Position numbers and translations under genes: made by a program. DNA of 64,000 bases from Paenibacillus shirakamiensis (GTDB lineage Bacteria; Bacillota; Bacilli; Paenibacillales; Paenibacillaceae). Positions 9,705-18,680 of the stretch are shown piece by piece. The first letter of the stretch is position 1; each line of letters opens with the position of its first letter. The notes under the pieces are model-generated. The model saw only the letters and a list, made by a program, of their open reading frames with translations. It was not told where the DNA came from and did no database searches. The DNA lies in NCBI RefSeq assembly GCF_017874255.1, contig NZ_JAGGLD010000003.1, positions 1 through 64,000 on the forward strand, given 5' to 3'.

Positions 9705-9732
9705 AAAAAAAGCCATCAACTATGCTGATGGC
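9705..9732 (-). terminator. Terminator of the AIM24-family gene
   Basis: A 7-bp stem (9712-9718 with 9726-9732, GCCATCA/TGATGGC) is followed on the minus strand by a run of seven T (A-run 9705-9711). It closes the gene at 9752-10534. Confidence 0.8.
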
Positions 9733-9751
9733 CGCAAGTATAGACAATGAC

Positions 9752-10534
9752 TTATCGTTCAAACAGATTTCCTAGCCCACCAAGGATACTGCCTTCTTCT
9801 TTGCTCCCCCCGGATCTTGCCGCAGACATCACCCGATCCGCAAGACGACTGAAAGGTAAGGACTGCACCCATACTTTACCTGGGCCTCGTAATGTAGCAA
9901 AAAACAAACCTTCACCGCCAAAGATAGCTGTCTTGACGCCTTTTACAAATTCAATGTCATAATCCACGCCTGCTGTCATAGCTACGAGACACCCTGTATC
10001 TAGACGAAGAACCTCGCCAGGTGCAAGTGTTCTCTCCAACACAAGTCCTCCGGAATGAACAAATGCGAGGCCATCTCCTTCAATTTTTTGCATAATGAAA
10101 CCTTCACCACCGAAAAAGCCCACCCCTAATTTACGTTGAAACTCAATACCAATTGAATTTCCTTTTGCAGAACAAAGGAAAGCATCTTTCTGGCAAACAA
10201 TTTTGCCGCCGTATTGCGCTAAGTCCAAAGGTATAATTTTACCCGGATAGGGTGCCGCAAACATAACATTCTGACGCCCTCTGCCTTCATTCGTGAATAT
10301 CGTCATAAAGAGACTCTCACCTGTAATTAGACGCTTGCCTGCCCCCATAAGCTTGCCCACCATGCCTCCGCCACGGTTCGCTCCATCCCCGAATACAGTC
10401 TCCATATGAATATCCTGATCCATCATCATGAAACTGCCCGCTTCTGCTACAACACTTTCGCCAGAATCAAGCTGAATTTCCACACACTGCATTTCTTCTC
10501 CCAATATACGATAATCAATCTCGTGTGCACTCAT
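9752..10534 (-). CDS. TIGR00266/AIM24 family protein
   Basis: A 260-residue protein of the AIM24/TIGR00266 family, a double beta-helix fold made of Gly-rich strands. Typical parts are the start HEIDYRILGEEMQCVEIQL, the GESVVAEAGSFMMMD strand and the repeats GGEGFIMQKIEGDG and GGEGLFFATLRGPG near the C-terminus. There is no signal peptide; it is presumed cytoplasmic. The family's biochemical role in bacteria is not established. It is transcribed alone, with GAAGG before the ATG and a hairpin terminator behind it. Confidence 0.88.
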   Translation of the reverse strand: MSAHEIDYRILGEEMQCVEIQLDSGESVVAEAGSFMMMDQDIHMETVFGDGANRGGGMVGKLMGAGKRLITGESLFMTIFTNEGRGRQNVMFAAPYPGKIIPLDLAQYGGKIVCQKDAFLCSAKGNSIGIEFQRKLGVGFFGGEGFIMQKIEGDGLAFVHSGGLVLERTLAPGEVLRLDTGCLVAMTAGVDYDIEFVKGVKTAIFGGEGLFFATLRGPGKVWVQSLPFSRLADRVMSAARSGGSKEEGSILGGLGNLFER

Positions 10535-10618
10535 GAATTCGACCTTCTCTCGTTAAAATAGAATGAACTAATATATCTTCTTCATACGTATCCAACAAAT
10601 CTAACGTTTCATCTACCT

Positions 10619-11212
10619 TTATTCCAACTCGACAAATGGCTCTTCCAACCAAACATGTTGCAAGGATAGTCTAGCCACATTAGTCAGACGTAGCGCCAAT
10701 TCGTTGACGGGGGACTTTAATCCCTCGCTTAGCCATCGTCCAATATATCCGACCGTACCGTAAGCTAAAAAAATCGCAAAGGTCTCATCTTTGAAAATCT
10801 TAAGGTGTGAGCCAAGTAGTTCGGAAAGTCGGACCACAAATGCAGGTTCACGGTAGCGATCTCGGTAGAAATATTCGTACTTACGTATATGTTCAAGAAT
10901 GACGACTGTAGTTGGCAACGGGACTTTGTTATTACAACTGGTCCTCAGGAGCTGTATATTTTCATCATTCCAGTGCGTCGTCTCATAATGATCTTCAAGC
11001 TCACCAAGTATTTTAGTTGTAAGCTGCTCCATCAAATCAAACTTATCAAGGAAATGTACATAGAATGACGAGCGGCTAACCCCAGCTTTTCGAACAATAG
11101 CTCCTACAGTTATTGTATCGAAGGAGCTGCCGACCAAAAGTTTCATTAATGCCTCTATAATAAGCCATCGAGCCGAAATTGCATTCTTCTCTACTATAAC
11201 CGTAACCCCCAT
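10619..11212 (-). CDS. TetR/AcrR family transcriptional regulator
   Basis: A 197-residue one-component repressor. The N-terminal TetR helix-turn-helix spans about residues 17-65, with the recognition part IVRKAGVSRSSFYVHFLDKFDLME. The C-terminal part (70-197) is a helical ligand domain with no clear specificity. It is divergent from the SDR gene at 11333, so the SDR or its product is its likely target. The shared 120-base gap holds an SDR promoter with a near-palindrome in the spacer. Its ribosome site is weak (GGGGG inside the first codons), so the exact start could be a few codons off. Confidence 0.88.
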   Translation of the reverse strand: MGVTVIVEKNAISARWLIIEALMKLLVGSSFDTITVGAIVRKAGVSRSSFYVHFLDKFDLMEQLTTKILGELEDHYETTHWNDENIQLLRTSCNNKVPLPTTVVILEHIRKYEYFYRDRYREPAFVVRLSELLGSHLKIFKDETFAIFLAYGTVGYIGRWLSEGLKSPVNELALRLTNVARLSLQHVWLEEPFVELE

Positions 11213-11225
11213 TCATTTCCGACGA

Positions 11226-11281
11226 AATGGACATTTCCATTCCAATTGTAAATTGATTACGTATATAAACGGTCTTATGCT
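11226..11281 (+). promoter_or_regulatory. SDR promoter with candidate TetR operators
   Basis: TTGATT (11253-11258), a 17-base spacer and TATGCT (11276-11281) form a good sigma-A promoter facing the SDR gene. The spacer contains the near-palindrome CGTATATAAACG (11260-11271, 10 of 12 positions symmetric), a classic place for a TetR-type operator. Two more inverted repeats lie towards tetR: AATGGA-N4-TCCATT (11226-11241) and CAATT-N3-AATTG (11243-11255). Promoter is seen; operator roles are inferred. Confidence 0.5.
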
Positions 11282-11332
11282 TAGGATAGATCCAATATAT
11301 TTTACACAAAATCATCTTTGGAGGCAAAAAAT

Positions 11333-12148
11333 ATGAATAAAGTATATGTGATTACAGGCGGTACAGGTGGCATGGGGAAAGCGATTGCTCGTCGCTTCGG
11401 TCATCAAGGTCATTTATTGCTGGTTGATGTTAACGAAGAACGTCTGAATCAAACGATTAGTGAACTAGCAATTGAGGGGATCACATCCGTAACAACTCGT
11501 AAAGTAGATATTACTGATGAACAACAGGTGAATGAGCTGGCTACTATAACAGGAGAGCTTGGGGAACTGGGAGCCATTATCCATACAGCAGGACTATCGC
11601 CAACTATGGGCGATCCGCGCCGAATTTTAGAGGTCAATTCTATAGGTACAGCTCTTATTCTTAAAGCATTTCTTCCGCTGGCTACGCAAGAAACCGTTGC
11701 AGTATGTATCGCGTCAAATGGTGGTCATATGATTCCGCGTAATGAAGCGTATAACTCGATTCTCACTCATCCACTTGAACCTGAGTTCCTACATCAAATG
11801 GGGCAGATTGCACATAATTCTGAATCCGCCTACGCTTTCTCTAAGCTAGGAGTACTGCTAATGGTGGAAAACCAAGCATGGGATTGGGGCCAGAAAGGCG
11901 CTCGAATTGTGTCTCTCTCTCCAGGTACGATTAACACTCCTATGGGAAGACAAGAGGCTTCCAAACAAGAAGCTATGAAAGTGTTACTAGCTAATACCCC
12001 ACTGGGCCGAGAAGGTGAGGCAGACGAGATTGCTTCAGCGGTTCAATTCTTATGCAGTAGCAGCGCTTCTTATATAACCGGTACGGACCTTCTCGTGGAC
12101 GGCGGGACGACAGCTGGCATGCGTCGACTAGCACAGTTAAAGCAATAA
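11333..12148 (+). CDS. SDR family NAD(P)-dependent oxidoreductase
   Basis: A 271-residue classical short-chain dehydrogenase. It shows the cofactor motif TGGTGGMG near the N-terminus, the Asp at the end of beta-2 (LLLVDVNEE, suggesting NAD preference), a catalytic Ser in CIASNGGH, and YAFSK for Tyr and Lys. The C-terminal GTDLLVDGG is the usual family ending. I start at ATG 11333 because TTTGGAGG lies 8 bases upstream. It is divergent from a TetR regulator, which probably represses it. The substrate is unknown; the inserted stretch before YAFSK (about 30 residues) is longer than in many FabG-like members. Confidence 0.88.
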   Translation: MNKVYVITGGTGGMGKAIARRFGHQGHLLLVDVNEERLNQTISELAIEGITSVTTRKVDITDEQQVNELATITGELGELGAIIHTAGLSPTMGDPRRILEVNSIGTALILKAFLPLATQETVAVCIASNGGHMIPRNEAYNSILTHPLEPEFLHQMGQIAHNSESAYAFSKLGVLLMVENQAWDWGQKGARIVSLSPGTINTPMGRQEASKQEAMKVLLANTPLGREGEADEIASAVQFLCSSSASYITGTDLLVDGGTTAGMRRLAQLKQ

Positions 12149-12219
12149 TTAAACATTCGCTTTTTTTTGCGATAATTTGACATGCCTTACCGGGCAATTT
12201 GATTACACCAGATGTTTAC

Positions 12220-12257
12220 AACCAACTCCGTTTCCCTTAGAGGAAACGGAGTTGGTT
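12220..12257. terminator. Hairpin between convergent genes
   Basis: A 16-bp perfect stem (12220-12235 with 12242-12257) with a 6-base loop lies between the SDR gene and the minus-strand ABC gene. There is no clear T-run on either side, so termination strength is uncertain. Confidence 0.6.
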
Positions 12258-12314
12258 CGATTAGCGAACTCATAGTTCTCTATTTTATAATGATTAGCTG
12301 AAATCAGCCCATCC

Positions 12315-14036
12315 TCACGAAAATTGAGCTTGATGTAGACGACTGTATACTCCGCCTGCTGCCACAAGTTCATCATGTCTTCCTTGCTCGCTAATCCCCT
12401 CTGGGGTTACCACAACAATGCGGTCGGCATTTTTAATTGTCGCTAAACGATGAGCAATCACTAAGGTAGTTCTTCCTTCCGATAACTCAGCAAGAGACTG
12501 CTGGATGGCTGCCTCTGTCTCTGTATCTAGCGCTGACGTAGCTTCATCCAAGATCAGAATTGGCGGATTCTTAAGGAACATGCGAGCGATCGACAGGCGC
12601 TGCTTCTGACCACCGGAAAGCTTCACTCCCCGCTCACCGATGACCGTATCCATTCCTTCCGCTTGCGAGCGAATGAAGTCTTCTAGTCTAGCATGACGAG
12701 CCGCTTCCCAGATTTGTTCATCCGTGGCCGTAAGACAACCATAGCGAATATTCTCCTTAATTGAACCAGAGAACAAGAAAACATCTTGCTGTACAATACC
12801 GATCTGCCTACGTAAGGAAGCTAAGGACATCTGTCTACTGTCTATTCCATCAATCGTTATCATTCCTGAGGTGGGCTCATAAAATCTCGGAAGCAAACTA
12901 CAAAGCGTTGTCTTCCCTGCTCCTGAAGGTCCCACAAAAGCAACGGTCTCCCCAGACTTAATACGAAGATCAATTCTGTCCAGAATCTTCTCTTGATTGT
13001 CATAACCAAAGCTTACAGCCTGATACGTTATATCCCCTTTCAAGTGATCCACTTCTATAGCATCCGGACAATCTTGCACATCGGGAGCTGTATCCATAAT
13101 CTCTACATAACGTTTGAACCCTGCTATACCTTTTGGGTAGGTCTCAATTACGGCATTGATCTTCTCGATAGGGCGAAAGAACACATTGGACAATAAAAGG
13201 AACCCAATAAATTCCCCATTGGTAAGTTCGCCTTGAATCACGAACCAAGCCCCACAAATCAGCACAAACAAAGTTACCATTCTCATCAGCATGTAGCTGA
13301 TCGATATGTTAAATGCCATAATTTTATACGAAAAAATCTTTGTGCGCCGAAACCGCAGATTGTTATCAGCAAAAAGCTCCTTCTCATGCGCTTCATTTGC
13401 AAAAGCTTGAACGACACGAATTCCACCTACATTGTCTTCAAGGCGAGCATTGAAATCGGCAATGTCATTAAACATACGGCGGAAAGCTCCGGTCATCTTG
13501 CGATTGAAATATAAAGCTAAGAAGATTATGAAAGGAACGATGATAAATGTAAGTACCGCTAGCTTCCAATTAATAGAGAGCATGAGCAAAAATGCTCCGA
13601 TTAACGTCATAATCGCAATAAATAGATCCTCTGGGCCATGGTGAGCAATCTCACCAATCTCGAACAGGTCGTTCGTGAAGCGGGATAACAAATGACCTGT
13701 CTTGTTATTATCAAAAAAACGGAAGGAGAGTTTTTGAAGATGATCGAACATTTTTTTGCGCATATCCGTCTCAATGTTAATCCCCAGCTTATGCCCCCAA
13801 TAAGTCACTACAAATTGTAGAAAGGAATTGACAATGTAAATAAAGAGCAGCGATACACAAGCAATCGTGATCCATCTCCAGTTCCCACTAGGAAGCAGCT
13901 TGTCTACTACCTGATTCACAGCAATGGGGAACCCTAGTTCAAGCAGTGCTGCAATGATCGCACAAGTAAAGTCTAGGATAAATAACTTTTTGTAAGGTGC
14001 GTAATAGCTTAAGAAACGGCGAAGCAAATCGATCAC
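12315..14036 (-). CDS. Exporter-type ABC transporter, fused membrane and ATPase domains
   Basis: A 573-residue half transporter: a type IV exporter-fold membrane domain with six helices (about 1-315) and a nucleotide-binding domain (about 335-573). Walker A is GPSGAGKTT, the signature is LSGGQKQRLSIARM, Walker B is ILILDEATSALD and the switch is IAHRLA. It probably works as a homodimer. It lies 23 bases downstream of two FecCD-type iron permease genes in the same Fur-box operon. That context suggests siderophore or iron traffic (export of a siderophore, or an importer built on an exporter fold as in mycobacterial IrtAB), rather than a generic drug pump. This role is inference. Confidence 0.88.
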   Translation of the reverse strand: MIDLLRRFLSYYAPYKKLFILDFTCAIIAALLELGFPIAVNQVVDKLLPSGNWRWITIACVSLLFIYIVNSFLQFVVTYWGHKLGINIETDMRKKMFDHLQKLSFRFFDNNKTGHLLSRFTNDLFEIGEIAHHGPEDLFIAIMTLIGAFLLMLSINWKLAVLTFIIVPFIIFLALYFNRKMTGAFRRMFNDIADFNARLEDNVGGIRVVQAFANEAHEKELFADNNLRFRRTKIFSYKIMAFNISISYMLMRMVTLFVLICGAWFVIQGELTNGEFIGFLLLSNVFFRPIEKINAVIETYPKGIAGFKRYVEIMDTAPDVQDCPDAIEVDHLKGDITYQAVSFGYDNQEKILDRIDLRIKSGETVAFVGPSGAGKTTLCSLLPRFYEPTSGMITIDGIDSRQMSLASLRRQIGIVQQDVFLFSGSIKENIRYGCLTATDEQIWEAARHARLEDFIRSQAEGMDTVIGERGVKLSGGQKQRLSIARMFLKNPPILILDEATSALDTETEAAIQQSLAELSEGRTTLVIAHRLATIKNADRIVVVTPEGISEQGRHDELVAAGGVYSRLHQAQFS

Positions 14037-14059
14037 TCTTTTCTGAGAATTCAGTAGTA

Positions 14060-15088
14060 TTAGGCATGATTTTTAGCAAGCAGGTATAGAAAATAAGGCG
14101 CCCCGATAATAGCTACAATGATTCCTGTCGGTATTGTTATAGAGATCCCTCTCGTAATCGTGTCTGCCACAATTAATAGAAGTGCCCCACATAACATGGA
14201 AGTCGGTAGGAGTAGTTGATGTCTAGGTCCTACTAATCTTCTAGCCAAATGCGGTCCAATTAGCCCCACAAATCCAATGCTTCCACCCACAGCAACGCAG
14301 GCTCCTGCCAAAGCTACTGCTGCTACAAGCAAACGTGTTCTTTCCTTGGACACAGCTGCTCCTAAACCGAGTGCGGTGGCATCTCCTAAATTCAATACAT
14401 TCATTACTTTGGCTTTATATAGAACATAAGGGAATATCAATACAATCCATGGTAAAAAAGCAAGTACATATGTCCAATTCGTTCCGGTTATGCTGCCTGC
14501 AAGCCACACGTAGATCAATTGATAATTTTGTGGATCTAACCGAAGGGAGATAATAATCATGCAAGCATTAATTCCTGCTGCTACACCAATTCCGCTTAAC
14601 ACTAATCGAATGGCTGAAATCCCCTCCCCTTTCTTATGAGCGATACCAAAAATAAGCAGAGCAGCGGCTCCAGCCCCAATCAATGCCACAAGCGGCATCA
14701 TAAATACTGAACCGAACACACTGGAAGGGTAGAAATACACGAAGATTAATACCGCTAGTCCTGCTCCAGCATTGATGCCAAGTATGCCTGGCTCTGCAAG
14801 AGGGTTACGCATGATCCCTTGGAGAATACAGCCCGATACTGCAAGTCCCGCTCCCACCATTATGGAGATTACGATCTGAGGCAAACGAAAGTCAAACAAG
14901 ATCAGTCCCTGTCTGCGTGTACCTTCGCCTATCAGGGTCTGCCACACTTCTGAGGGAGACAGACGAATCTGTCCTATATTCATGCTGATTATAAACACAA
15001 TGATGATGAATAACGTTAGGCTTAACATGACCATTATTCCTCGTTGATGACGTCGCCGCTCTATACTTGATCTATCCATTCGGTTCAC
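14060..15088 (-). CDS. FecCD-family iron-siderophore ABC permease, second subunit
   Basis: A 342-residue polytopic permease of the BtuC/FecCD/FhuB family with about nine or ten membrane helices. Motifs include RLPQIVISIMVGAGLAVSG near residue 70, MRNPLAEPGILGINAGAGLA, and the GLIGPHLARRLVGPRH loop that contacts the ATPase. It starts at GTG 15088, overlapping the stop of the preceding permease (GTGA), with GGAGGGG upstream, so the two are translationally coupled and should pair as a heterodimer. No binding protein or FecE-type ATPase is encoded beside them, so those partners must be elsewhere. Confidence 0.9.
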   Translation of the reverse strand: MNRMDRSSIERRRHQRGIMVMLSLTLFIIIVFIISMNIGQIRLSPSEVWQTLIGEGTRRQGLILFDFRLPQIVISIMVGAGLAVSGCILQGIMRNPLAEPGILGINAGAGLAVLIFVYFYPSSVFGSVFMMPLVALIGAGAAALLIFGIAHKKGEGISAIRLVLSGIGVAAGINACMIIISLRLDPQNYQLIYVWLAGSITGTNWTYVLAFLPWIVLIFPYVLYKAKVMNVLNLGDATALGLGAAVSKERTRLLVAAVALAGACVAVGGSIGFVGLIGPHLARRLVGPRHQLLLPTSMLCGALLLIVADTITRGISITIPTGIIVAIIGAPYFLYLLAKNHA

Positions 15089-16131
15089 TTCATTCCCCTC
15101 CCTGACTTGCGGATCATAATGAGGAAGAAAGGAACACCGATCAATGAAATTAAAGCACCCACCGGATTCTCATGCATAGGATTTAAGCTAATTGCCAGAA
15201 TATCAGCTAACACCATTAGCAGTCCCCCCATTACAGCAGAACAGGGGATAATCCAGCGGTAATCAACACCTACAAGAAAACGGACAATGTGAGGCACCAC
15301 TAACCCTACAAAAACTACCATCCCCGCAGCAGATACACTAGCTCCTGCAAGAATGAGAACCACAATTATAGCGGCAACTTTTACCCACCCAGATCGCATG
15401 CCGAGACCTAAAGCTACTTCTTCCCCGAGACTTAACATGGTGATGGATCTAGCAAGTAGGCATGAACCGACCAATGCTGCGACTACCCAAGGGAACATGA
15501 CATAGACTTGCGCCCAATTTGTACCCGCTAAGCCACCTGATAACCAGAAAGACAAGTCTTGTCCAATATGAAAATATAAGGCAATTCCTTCACTTAGGGC
15601 TACGAATAATGCAGAGACAGCGGCTCCAGACAAAGTAAGCCGAACAGGGCTCAATCCATTTCTAGAAAGTGAACCCACTCCATATACGATAAAGGCTCCT
15701 AGACCCGCCCCCATAAAGGTTGCAATTAGAATTCCTGACTTAGATAGGGTAGGAAACAGAGCAAAACAAACAGCTAACGCCAGACCAGCGCCGGCATTGA
15801 GGCCAAGTAAACCCGCATCCGCCATAGGATTCCTTGTCATCCCTTGCATGATGGCTCCTGCTACGGCTAGACTAGCTCCTACCATGACCCCAGCCAATGC
15901 TCTTGGCATGCGTAATTGCCAAATCACCTGATGATGCTGAATGCTTGGATTAAAATGAAATAGGGCATCCCACACTGTACGTATGGCAATTCCTCTTGAG
16001 CCTACAAATATGGATAAAATTACAGCCAGTAGAAGAATTATGCTACCCATGATAAGGATCATCAAGGCTGCTAGAGGCCTACTCTGCTGATCGAGAACTG
16101 AAGATTTGAAATCTGTTGAGGAGGCTGACAT
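15085..16131 (-). CDS. FecCD-family iron-siderophore ABC permease, first subunit
   Basis: A permease of about 348 residues in the BtuC/FecCD family. It has the RMPRALAGVMVGASLAVAG and MTRNPMADAGLLGLNAGAGLA motifs and the ATPase-contact loop VGLVVPHIVRFLVG. I place the start at ATG 16131 because AAAGGG lies 9 bases upstream; the open frame extends to 16164. It heads an operon with the second permease and an exporter-type ABC protein. A promoter with a Fur box in its spacer lies 45-70 bases upstream, so expression should rise when iron is low. Confidence 0.9.
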   Translation of the reverse strand: MSASSTDFKSSVLDQQSRPLAALMILIMGSIILLLAVILSIFVGSRGIAIRTVWDALFHFNPSIQHHQVIWQLRMPRALAGVMVGASLAVAGAIMQGMTRNPMADAGLLGLNAGAGLALAVCFALFPTLSKSGILIATFMGAGLGAFIVYGVGSLSRNGLSPVRLTLSGAAVSALFVALSEGIALYFHIGQDLSFWLSGGLAGTNWAQVYVMFPWVVAALVGSCLLARSITMLSLGEEVALGLGMRSGWVKVAAIIVVLILAGASVSAAGMVVFVGLVVPHIVRFLVGVDYRWIIPCSAVMGGLLMVLADILAISLNPMHENPVGALISLIGVPFFLIMIRKSGRGMK

Positions 16132-16173
16132 AACCATCATCCCTTTGTATGTAGGTATAAACAAGCTCTATTC

Positions 16174-16202
16174 ATTGTATTGATAACCATTCTCACAGTC
16201 AA
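16174..16202 (-). promoter_or_regulatory. Fur-box promoter of the fecCD operon
   Basis: Read on the minus strand, TTGACT, a 17-base spacer and TACAAT form a near-consensus sigma-A promoter. The spacer holds TGAGAATGGTTATCA (16181-16195), which matches the 7-1-7 Fur box TGATAATnATTATCA at 12 of 14 defined positions. Fur bound there would block RNA polymerase directly. Confidence 0.8.
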
Positions 16203-16295
16203 TGATTTTATCTATATACACCCTCCATTCGTCCAATCCATAATGCCATGAACGTAATATGCTGTGTATTATCCAGTGAGAGGAGCTGATTAAAA

Positions 16296-16502
16296 ATGGC
16301 TTTACAACGTAACGGAAACCATTGTAAAAATTCTAAACCTGTTGTGTGTGACCCTAAGGTGATTGTTGAAGATGTGTATGTTCCTGAGATCGTTCCGGTT
16401 GTTCATCCTGTTGAGATTGTCCAACGTATTCATTGTGTACCTGTGCCAGTTCATCACGTTGTGGTATGTAAAAGAGTAGAATACTGTGGATTCGACAGAT
16501 AA
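16296..16502 (+). CDS. Small Cys/Val/His-rich protein, probable spore coat protein (CotD-like)
   Basis: A 68-residue protein made largely of Val, Pro, His and Cys, with VVHPVEIVQRIHCVPVPVHHVVVC in the middle and CGFDR at the end. This composition and the HP.E...R.HCVPV pattern resemble the CotD-like small spore coat proteins of Paenibacillus and Bacillus, which are cross-linked into the inner coat. GAGGAG lies just before the ATG. It is monocistronic and ends at a strong terminator. No sigma-K promoter could be fixed with confidence. The family assignment is by resemblance, not proof. Confidence 0.55.
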   Translation: MALQRNGNHCKNSKPVVCDPKVIVEDVYVPEIVPVVHPVEIVQRIHCVPVPVHHVVVCKRVEYCGFDR

Positions 16503-16512
16503 TTAACTTACA

Positions 16513-16551
16513 AAAAAGTAGCCATTCTGATGCCTAGAATGGCTACTTTTT
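16513..16551. terminator. Bidirectional terminator
   Basis: A perfect 16-bp stem (16513-16528 with 16536-16551, 7-base loop) with an A-run at its left edge and a T-run at its right edge separates the coat-like gene from the convergent CNNM gene. Confidence 0.9.
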
Positions 16552-16565
16552 ATATGTCTAGAAGC

Positions 16566-17924
16566 TTATTTAGTCGTTTCTTGCTTCACGTGAGCGGCTG
16601 ATGCTTCTTCATCCTGTTCCTGCTCTATCTTCGTAACATCTACCCACATATGTTGCCCATCCTCCATATCCTTCACTACAAAGAGGTAGTCTCTTTCGGT
16701 GAACTGATCTCCTGGCTTTAGATCAAATTTCTTGCTCAGCAACCATCCTCCTAGGGTAAAGGATTCAAGTGTAGCAATACGAATACGTAAGAGATGATTG
16801 ACTTCCGTTAAATTGATTGTGGAGTGCATGAGATAATGATTATCGGAAAGTTTTTTCACCGATTTGGAAGCGATCGTCTGAATTGGCTGATCATCAATTT
16901 CCCCTACAATACTTTCAATGATATCTTCCGTAGTCACAAGACCCGTGGTACCGCCGAATTCATCTTTTAGAACCGTTAGATGAATCCCTTCTTTTTGCAT
17001 CTTTAATAGAAGATCCTGCGCACGAATGGTATCAATGACTTGAATAATAGGCCGCATAAGAACGGTCACAGGCTGCTGCATATCCAAGGAACGGTGAAGC
17101 ACCGCCGTAAGAAGTTCCTTCGTGTGCACCATACCCACAATATGATCCTTATCTCCGTCTAAAGTCACCGGATAGCGATCGAACTGATGCTCTTCAATCT
17201 GCTCTAAAAAGTCTTGGATCGATTCATCTGTGGAGACTGTCATCATCTGCGTACGTGGAACCATAATCCCTTGCACGGCTAAGCGATCAAGCTCAAAAAT
17301 ATTATTCAAATAACGATACTCGAACTTGTTCAGTTGTCCGCTCTTATACCCTTCTGAGAGAGCTAATCGCAGTTCAGCCTCGGTCTGAACAGATTCATGC
17401 GCATTTGCGGGTTTCACACCGAACAGACCTGTTATTAGACGGGAAGACCGACTGAGGAACCAGTTGATGGGATATGTGATCTTATAAAAGATAATTAAAG
17501 GTCTGGCAAAAAACATAGCCATAGGCTCTGCTAACTGAATCGCGAATGATTTAGGTACCAGTTCACCGACTACAACCTCAAGGAATGTCAAAATGGCAAA
17601 GGCAAGAATAAAGGAAATAATGCCTTCTAAGGACTCTGGCGTATGTATCCATTCAAATACAGGATGCAGAATATGTTCAATCGTATCCTCCCCTAACCAA
17701 CCTAAAGCTAGTGCAGTTAAGGTATTCCCTAGCTGACAAGCTGACAAATACTCATCGAGCTTCGATAGAATGTCTTGAACGGCTTTGGCTTTCCGATTAC
17801 CAGCAGATGCTAATTGATCAATTCGCGAAATCCGCACTCGAATGACCGAGTACTCTGAAGCAACAAAAAATGCAGTTAACAAAATTAGAAGTACAATAAT
17901 AATCAAATTTGTGATATTTCCCAT
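16566..17924 (-). CDS. Hemolysin-family/CNNM transporter (DUF21, CBS pair, CorC domain)
   Basis: A 452-residue membrane protein of the CNNM/CorC family, thought to move or sense Mg2+ and other divalent cations. An N-terminal DUF21 transmembrane domain (about 1-190, three to four helices, ASEYSVIRVRISRIDQLA) is followed by a CBS pair (about 215-340, VPRTQMMTVSTDE and MRPIIQVIDTIRAQD) and a C-terminal CorC_HlyC domain (about 355-435). Related Bacillus proteins include YrkA and YhdP. The start ATG 17924 has GAAGGG upstream. It is monocistronic. The name hemolysin is historical and gives no evidence of toxin activity. Confidence 0.9.
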   Translation of the reverse strand: MGNITNLIIIVLLILLTAFFVASEYSVIRVRISRIDQLASAGNRKAKAVQDILSKLDEYLSACQLGNTLTALALGWLGEDTIEHILHPVFEWIHTPESLEGIISFILAFAILTFLEVVVGELVPKSFAIQLAEPMAMFFARPLIIFYKITYPINWFLSRSSRLITGLFGVKPANAHESVQTEAELRLALSEGYKSGQLNKFEYRYLNNIFELDRLAVQGIMVPRTQMMTVSTDESIQDFLEQIEEHQFDRYPVTLDGDKDHIVGMVHTKELLTAVLHRSLDMQQPVTVLMRPIIQVIDTIRAQDLLLKMQKEGIHLTVLKDEFGGTTGLVTTEDIIESIVGEIDDQPIQTIASKSVKKLSDNHYLMHSTINLTEVNHLLRIRIATLESFTLGGWLLSKKFDLKPGDQFTERDYLFVVKDMEDGQHMWVDVTKIEQEQDEEASAAHVKQETTK

Positions 17925-18052
17925 GAGCAGCCCTTCTCCCTATCTTCGGTTAAATAACCTTCTGTATCTTAATCTTTACATCAGAATGAAGAAGTTCAAA
18001 CATGGAATATTAAAGGCTTGGCTCCACCTGCTAATTTTAATATGGATCAAAT

Positions 18053-18093
18053 CTAAAAAAGCTATCCTTCGATCTTATCGATTAGGATAGCTT
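18053..18093 (-). terminator. Terminator of the GNAT/Nudix operon
   Basis: AAGCTATCCT (18059-18068) pairs with AGGATAGCTT (18084-18093), with a smaller CGAT/ATCG stem in the loop. On the minus strand the stem is followed by a T-run (A-run 18055-18060). It ends the operon 18140-20496. Confidence 0.8.
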
Positions 18094-18139
18094 AACTAGT
18101 TATTTTATAATGAAAGATACTGCAAAATTTCATTCTAAA

Positions 18140-18643
18140 TTAAACAGCTCGCCCAACAATGACTAAATCTCTAGCTACCCCGTCAAGCCTAGCTACCCCA
18201 GGCAAATGGCCCCAATTCTGAAAACCATACTTACGAAGTAGGGCAAGACTCGGCTCATTATGAGCGAATACGAAACCTACCAAATTCTCTACACCTAAAC
18301 TTGGAGCGATCTGAATAGCACGATCTATTAAGATTTTACCAAACCCCTGCCCTCGAAACTTCTCATCAATATATATACTAATCTCTGCTGTACCGTCATA
18401 GGCAGGTCTTCCATAGAAAGACTGAAAACTGAGCCATGCTGCTATCTCTTGACCCATGCATAACACCCAGAGGGGTCTGAAATGAGGGGAATGGTCATGA
18501 AACCAAGGAATGCGACTGTCTGCCGTGATCGGATCTACATCTGCTGTAACTACTCTACCCGCAATGGTACTATTATAGATTTCTACTATGGCTTCTAAAT
18601 CCTCAAACTCTGCATCCCTTATACTGTAGGTTATTTCTGTCAT
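18140..18643 (-). CDS. GNAT acetyltransferase, phosphinothricin-acetyltransferase-like
   Basis: A 167-residue GNAT enzyme. The pattern [17 protein letters not shown] near the N-terminus, the [18 protein letters not shown] strand and the acetyl-CoA loop [14 protein letters not shown] (about 96-109) fit the PAT/YncA-like subgroup, whose members acetylate phosphinothricin, methionine sulfone or similar amino acid analogues. AGGAGG precedes the ATG. It is the last gene of a four-gene unit with another GNAT, a Nudix hydrolase and a third GNAT. The actual substrate is unknown. Confidence 0.82.
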   Translation of the reverse strand: MTEITYSIRDAEFEDLEAIVEIYNSTIAGRVVTADVDPITADSRIPWFHDHSPHFRPLWVLCMGQEIAAWLSFQSFYGRPAYDGTAEISIYIDEKFRGQGFGKILIDRAIQIAPSLGVENLVGFVFAHNEPSLALLRKYGFQNWGHLPGVARLDGVARDLVIVGRAV

Positions 18644-18680
18644 CTTCGTTGTGGCCTCCTATAATAATAAAGTCGATAGT

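Noticed and set aside
12220..12257. 16-bp hairpin read as a riboswitch or T-box
   Set aside because: No T-box sequence or other conserved core; it lies between convergent genes and is better called a terminator.
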